Assembly (NCBI RefSeq): GCF_040807025.1
Contig: NC_090953.1
Span: 1,735,501-1,799,500 of the forward strand
DNA: 64,000 nt
From: Struthio camelus
Lineage: Eukaryota > Chordata > Aves > Struthioniformes > Struthionidae
Reading direction: 5' to 3'
Shown: positions 59,220 to 64,000 of the stretch, in pieces
Layout of the letters: each line of letters begins with the position of its first letter
Position numbering within the stretch: the stretch's first letter is position 1
Translations under genes and position numbers: made by a program
Notes under the pieces: model-generated
The model's database searches: none
What the model was told of the DNA's origin: nothing
What the model saw: only the letters and a program-made list of their open reading frames with translations

Positions 59220-59460
59220 CAGGTTTTGCTATAAACTTGCGATTAGTGTTAATACCTCTAGGCTGGGAGGGGGAGAAAAAAAAAAAAAAAGCCAAGCCGA
59301 GCAGGTCCATTCGTCTCGCTAATAAGCTTGGAGGAAACGAGCCCGTCTGCATAATCACCTACAGCCGAGAGAGGTGCGAGCCCCGGCCGCCGCCGGGAGA
59401 TGCCCTCGCCGGGGCAGGGGAGGGCGGGGGGTGTCAGCATCCCCCCGCCGCTTGCTGCGG
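59220..59460. promoter_or_regulatory. Short AT-rich block, A15 and small CpG patch
   Basis: GCGATTAGTGTTAATACC and GCTAATAAGCTTGG flank a run of 15 A (59,276-59,290). A small CG-rich patch at 59,370-59,455 follows. The block is possibly part of the larger enhancer-like region to the right. Confidence 0.3.
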
Positions 59461-60120
59461 CCCATGCTCGCTCCTGCTTAGCTATTCATGGCACTCCGCG
59501 CCTGTAATAACTGGTATTTTGGCAGCTGACGCCGTGTAATCGAAGCAGGGCTGTCAGGGAAATTTGTAGCTATTTGCTTCACAGGGTTTCTCCATTCCAC
59601 TCAGCAGCTGTCAGCCCGCGCTGCATGGTTATTGATGATAGGCGCTAATCATGCAACAGATTCCCCGCATAAATCAAGCGGCGGTAGAAAATAAAGTTTC
59701 TTCACACTGAGGTCATTTGCCTCCCCCCCCCCTCAAGTGCCACAGAGAAGAAAAATACAAACTCTTATTCCTGCTATTAATAACCCTGCCCTCCCTCTGT
59801 CCCCCGGGGAAGGGAGACGGTGTCAAATTTTAAATCACAGCTTTTGTTACATCAACCGAATTGCGTGTTTATAAAACTAATTACCGGGCAAATTCTGGGT
59901 GTTACGGCTTGATTTGTGGACTACCACGTGCTTGCAAAAGGGATCCTATAAAGGGCTTTTTTCCTTTCTGGTTTCCCTCCCCTAACATACAGCAGAGGTC
60001 AAGCAACGGATCGTGCATATTATAAGTGACAGCTTGAAGGACCTCAAGGGTGCTAATCCACTATGAAACTTTTTTTCCATCTTATCTTTATTGCGCTGAA
60101 AATGGAAGGCACTTCTGCCT
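59460..60120. promoter_or_regulatory. Strong enhancer-like block with TALE motifs
   Basis: CTGTCA occurs at 59,551-59,556 and 59,608-59,613. ATTGATGAT lies at 59,631-59,639 and is followed by GCGCTAATCATGCAAC. Further right come CTATTAATAACC and AACTAATTACCGGGC. Such PBX/MEIS-type and homeodomain motifs packed into unique sequence between CpG islands are typical of developmental enhancers. This is one of the best candidates in the window, although conservation was not tested. Confidence 0.45.
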
Positions 60121-60159
60121 CCTCGAGGCTGTCACTCCTCCTGAGTGCAAACCGGACAA

Positions 60160-60940
60160 ATTTAGCCCCGGTTCAGTGTCAGATGACACAAAGCCAGCCT
60201 GCTGGGCTCGGCTTGGGCTCTCTCGGCTTCGCAGAAGCGGCTTTTGGTGGCGGGCTGCGACGGGGCCGGAGGGACCCCCTTGCCCGGGGGCAACGCAAGG
60301 GGACGGCCCCGCGCCCTCCGAGCGGTTATTACTGAGCAAGCGGCGCCGGCCGTAGCGCGCCAGACGGGCTGGAACAAGCACGTTTGCAGACGCGAGCAGA
60401 TGTGGCCACCGAGTTGGGGGCTGTCTTCCCCCGGCACGTTTCGTGATGCCCGACAGCCCCTGGGAGCATCTGCCCAGTCCCCGGCGGCCGGGTTGCAGGG
60501 CTGCGGCGCTGCCGTCGGTCCTCCCGGGACCCTGGGCAAACGGGAGCTTCCTCCCGCGTCGGAGCAGGCGCCGGGACGTCAGCACGGGGCTGGGGCAGCT
60601 CCGCGGCTGCTCTGCCCCCGAAGCGCACGAGCCGGCCGCGCCGCGGGCGCAGAAAGCCGGCACGGGCGGGAGCAACGGCTCTGTGATGAGCAACGTGCTT
60701 GGAAAGCGGTGTCACCTCCCTTCCAACCACGGCAGCCCTGCTCCCGCCAGCAGCTCCTGCGTTAAGTCTTCAAAAATTTGTGCAAAACCTGCTTGGTTGG
60801 CGCCGGCTCCTCCGCTGACCTTCCCCTCGCTGGGCACGCTCCGGCCGGGAGCGCGGCGAGGGCACCGAGCAGCCGAGCAAGGAGCAAACGTGCCTGGCGC
60901 GGCAACGCTCAAAACGCGCTCCTGGAAACCACGAAAACTT
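60160..60940. other. CpG island
   Basis: About 780 bases of very high G+C with dense CG. At least five frames are open for more than 100 codons, including a 245-codon + strand frame at 60,443-61,180. None has a recognisable domain. Islands of this size near developmental genes often carry no promoter of their own. Confidence 0.6.
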
Positions 60941-61180
60941 CAGCCTCCGCTTATTGTTTTATTATTATTTTTAACGCACGGTTACCAAATCGCAAGCCTC
61001 AAAGCTTTGCTAATTAGCCTCCAGAATGGTGCGTTCGTTACAAGAACGGTTAATTCGCTCAGCAGTGCGTCTCGCACAAAAGAGGAGTCAGCCTTTGAAG
61101 GCAGAGCTTTTATCCCTTTCAAACACATCCTCAAGTTATCAACTTCAACGCAACATCAAGGCCCGCTTTTGTCGGAATAA
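60940..61180. promoter_or_regulatory. Enhancer-like short block
   Basis: TTATTGTTTTATTATTATT, GCTAATTAGCC and CGGTTAATTCGC occur in unique sequence between two CpG-rich stretches. GCTAATTAGC is a perfect homeodomain palindrome at 61,008-61,017. Confidence 0.35.
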
Positions 61181-61199
61181 TTTAACACTAATAGTTCCC

Positions 61200-62940
61200 G
61201 AACGCTGCCACCGCTCTCGCTGCTGAGCTGTCGCTGGCTGCAACGAGACGTGCGCCCCAAAGGCAGCGCCGGCAAGGAGCAAACTTGGACTCGCTTTAAA
61301 AATAAAAGTTTTCTTTGGTGCGACGTCCAGCAGAAGAGGTGCGAAGAAGCTTGAATCCAGTTGATTAGAAGATGGGTGGAGGTCTCCATCGTGGAGAACC
61401 ATGGAGAACCTCGTGCCGTCCCCGTGCCCTGCTCTCCTCCGTGCCTGCGCTGGGACGTCTCCAGACCTCGCTGCGCCCGGTGCCCTGAGCTGGCAGGACT
61501 CCTGGGCCCACTCCAGCACTGCCGAGAGGCAGCCGCAAGGAGCAACCAACACGACAAGCACCAGCCTCAGCTGCAAAAATCTTCTACTTAATGCCCATTG
61601 CAGCGGCACAAGGCCCTGCTGCCGGCCAAGGAGCTCAGCTGCCGAGCGGTGAGCCGAGACGCGGCAGGTGAAGTGTCCGAAGAGGAAAACCGACGCTGGT
61701 AAACGGGAGCGCCGGGGGCTCGGCTCCGAAGCCAACGTGCCGGCCCCGCTGCCGGCGTTGCTCCCCTTCGTCTCCCTTAGCCCGGAGCGGCCCGGGCGAG
61801 CGGCTCTGCCGCAGCGGCTGCGCGCGGGATTCATCCAGGTCGTCAGAAGGGTTTAATCTGCCTTCTCACCTTGCGCCTTCGTGCCCGGGCGGGATGCCCT
61901 GGCACGAGCCATGGGAAGTGTGCTGATGTCTGTGCCATTCCTCTCGGCAGGCGCGAGGTGACGGTGATGGGCCACCCCTTTGCACCGGAGCAAAACTGAG
62001 TTTTTTGGCACGGGGCGCGCTGACGTTGGCTCCGAGCAGGGCCCGCGACGACCCTCCCCTTAGCAAGGGAAAGAGAAACCCCGCATTCAGCCTACGTTTA
62101 CCTTTCATGGAGCTCTGGATGCTAGAGTGGGCAGACCCGAAACGATGAGCCGCGCGAGCTGGCCTCCGGAGCGGGAGCCCTCGCAGGACTCCCCGCGCCG
62201 CGCCGGCGCTCAGCTCCACCGCCGCCGAGCTGCTTCGCTCCCGGCCGGTCCCCGCGACGCGACACGGAGCCCGGCCGGGAGCGCGCGTCAGTGAGACGTC
62301 TCCAACGTCGGTGCAAAGAAAGCTGGCGTTTGCAGCGCACCCCTCGGAAAGGACGTCCGGCGCTGCTTGCAGCGGAGCGCCCTGCGTGAGGATGAACCGG
62401 AGCAGAGCCCGAGACCTGCAAGGGGACGTGCCCGGGGGCTGCACGGCCGGATCGCCCCGTTGCACCCCCTGGGGCATGCAACGTCTCGCTCCAGGCGCCT
62501 GGCGCCCCGCTCGCGGTGCCGAGGAGCAGGGCCCTGCCGCGGGGAGCAGCCGCGGGCGGCGTGCACGCCTCGCGCCCAACGCGGCTCCCCCGGCCCCCGC
62601 GCCAGCCCCAGCTCTCGCCGCGGCTCCCGCGGTGCTCCGCGCCACGGGGGTCCCCTGCTCCCCAAACGCAACCTCTTCGGTCTGGGAAAGGGCGTTTCGC
62701 TGGCACCCTGGTGTGCTAAAACACTCCAAACGTTTTGGGCCGGTTCCAAGGTGGAACAAAAAACAGATTTGCAGCCCTCCAATGCAGTCACGGAGCGGAG
62801 CGGCAGGCCGCTCGCCAGCGCTCGCGGTAACCCGAATAGCGCCTTGCTGTGTCATATGTTTCTCTTGGCACGGCAGGGTTGCCCGCAGCACGGCAACAAC
62901 GCTCCGCCGGGTGACTCACAGCTATTGCTAGGTGAGCGCT
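61200..62940. other. Large CpG-rich domain
   Basis: Raised CG density begins near 61,200 and peaks at 62,150-62,680. Frames are open on both strands for 194-341 codons in at least four phases, and the longest (minus strand, 61,866-62,891) is mostly Ala, Gly, Arg and Pro. That simultaneous openness argues against coding. No TATA box or donor pair was found. It is the largest island in the window. Confidence 0.6.
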
Positions 62941-63190
62941 TAAATAATTCAGTGACGTTTTATTTCAGAATTTAATTATTTTATCATTTATTACTTGGCC
63001 TAAAGAAAGTTCTCTTGTGAGGCAGACGCTAAATCCCCATTTCCGCCAAACCCCCTTCGCTCGGGCCTCGAGGCAGGTTTAGCGCGGGCGCCCGGGAGCC
63101 AGCAGCCGGCCGGTCCCCGATCGCCCACTTCCGCACGCTATCCGGGGCGACAGAGCGCTCGGCGAACAAATCTCTCCCGCCTATTTCTCT
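62940..63190. other. Short AT-rich then CpG-rich sequence
   Basis: An AT-rich segment with GAATTTAATTATTTTATC (62,968-62,985) is followed by a CG-rich patch at 63,050-63,180. No gene is seen. Confidence 0.35.
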
Positions 63191-63354
63191 GAATTATATT
63201 TTCTTCCCTTTGTTTCTTTCTTTCCTTCTTTCTTTTACCCCCAGACGATGAATGATTTGGAAACAAAAGGGGACGAGAGATCCAGCATCTATGAAACCAA
63301 AATACATCACGGGTTGGCAGCGTCTGCGTTTGCAGCGTCTAACTCGTTCTCAAG
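63191..63354 (+). other. Candidate exon with strong acceptor
   Basis: A pyrimidine-rich tract of about 45 bases ends in CCCCCAG at 63,244. A 110-base segment (63,245-63,354) follows and ends in AAG/GTACAG. One frame starts with ATG at 63,248 and stays open through the donor and on to 63,634, but the peptide resembles no family I know, and 110 is not a multiple of three. It could be an untranslated or RNA-gene exon, or a chance pairing with a TTTC-type microsatellite. Confidence 0.25.
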
Positions 63355-63589
63355 GTACAGCTTTGCCGCTGTGTGTGTCAACAGGAGCGAACGCACGCAG
63401 ATGGATTTCTTTATTTTATTTCTCCTCGGGTCTATTCTCTCCTCTGAAAAAAAGAGCAAAACTTTAATCATACGCGCGCACCCCAGATGTCGAGCCTGTT
63501 GGCTGCGTTGGTGCGACGGCTCCCTGTTACGGGGCTCTAACATCGCTCACAACGCCACCACGCCGTCTTCCGACAGCCGCTGTCTAGTT

Positions 63590-64000
63590 GTAAATTATCA
63601 CACCTACTTCATCCTTTTCAGGTATAACCAGTAATTTAGCTTTTGGAAAGAAAAAGGGGAAAAAAAAAAGAACTGTGGAGGGGCAAAAATCATCTTGAGT
63701 AAGAAAGAGCTAAAAAAAATGTGCAAAACAGAATGAAAATGACACTTCAGCTTTAACATCACATCATTAGCAAGATATTTTATCATGCAATTCATCTGCC
63801 TACCTACCTGCTTCCCAAACCACAATGTTCCCCTCAGAGTTCTGTTCCTCTTTTGCAATGAACCATAAATTACATGCTGACAGCTTTAATTTGTGCAAAG
63901 TATGCCTGGTTGCTTCTGGCACAAGCAGCCGGCTGCTATAATAAGGTCAATATATATTCATTGTCGCATTGCTTGATGTGCCAGATAACACAAAAATGCA
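63590..64000. promoter_or_regulatory. Enhancer-like block running off the right edge
   Basis: The unique AT-rich sequence includes GTAATTTAGC near 63,631, CAGCTTTAATTTGTGC, ATAAGGTCAA with a nuclear-receptor half-site at 63,943-63,949, and TGTCGCATTGC near the end. It continues beyond the window. It looks like a conserved element, and its true extent cannot be seen. Confidence 0.35.

Noticed and set aside
61866..62891. Open frame of 341 codons on the minus strand
   Set aside because: It lies in a CpG island where at least four other frames are also open for 167-206 codons. The peptide is mainly Ala, Gly, Arg and Pro with no domain, and no splice or start context supports it.

Overview
This 64 kb window looks like non-coding DNA from a vertebrate chromosome. 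A bird or another sauropsid fits best. The grounds are indirect: CpG-rich islands alternate with AT-rich blocks full of homeodomain-type motifs, there is almost no recognisable transposon sequence, and no compact bacterial or viral gene layout is present. I found no protein-coding gene, rRNA, tRNA, CRISPR array or intact mobile element that I can support. The longest open frames (up to 341 codons) lie in CpG islands or in a tandem repeat, where several frames on both strands are open together. That is composition, not coding.

Left part (1-15,000). Unique sequence is interrupted by CpG-rich patches (about 6.4, 7.5-7.9, 8.9-9.15, 12.3-13.2 and 13.9-14.0 kb). Next to these lie AT-rich blocks that read like conserved developmental enhancers (4.1-4.4, 5.6-6.1, 6.6-7.1, 8.0-8.7, 13.2-13.35 and 14.0-15.0 kb). 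Middle part (15,000-46,700). This is mostly featureless unique sequence, with a CpG island at 18.6-19.06 kb that ends in a near-perfect splice donor motif, a few enhancer-like blocks (19.2, 22.0, 26.2, 36.0 and 39.1 kb), one two-copy tandem duplication (28.9 kb) and one possible fossil repeat (25.3 kb).

The most distinctive locus is 46.76-48.49 kb. A 1.2 kb minisatellite (47,266-48,485) is built from about 244 five-base units with no break in the 5-base register. It is rich in AGCT and so resembles the pentamers of immunoglobulin switch regions. At its left edge, within about 140 bases, are a CTCF-like motif, a TATA box facing left and a splice donor. Further left are an acceptor and a polyadenylation signal, so a short leftward two-exon transcript is possible.

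Right part (48,500-64,000). Here CpG islands and AT-rich enhancer-like blocks alternate about every 0.5-1 kb. This is the pattern seen around genes for developmental transcription factors, and such a gene may lie just beyond the right edge. Two weak exon candidates (56,965-57,113 and 63,245-63,354, both + strand) are noted. All calls of conservation, promoter or enhancer function are inferences from sequence appearance, because no alignment could be run.
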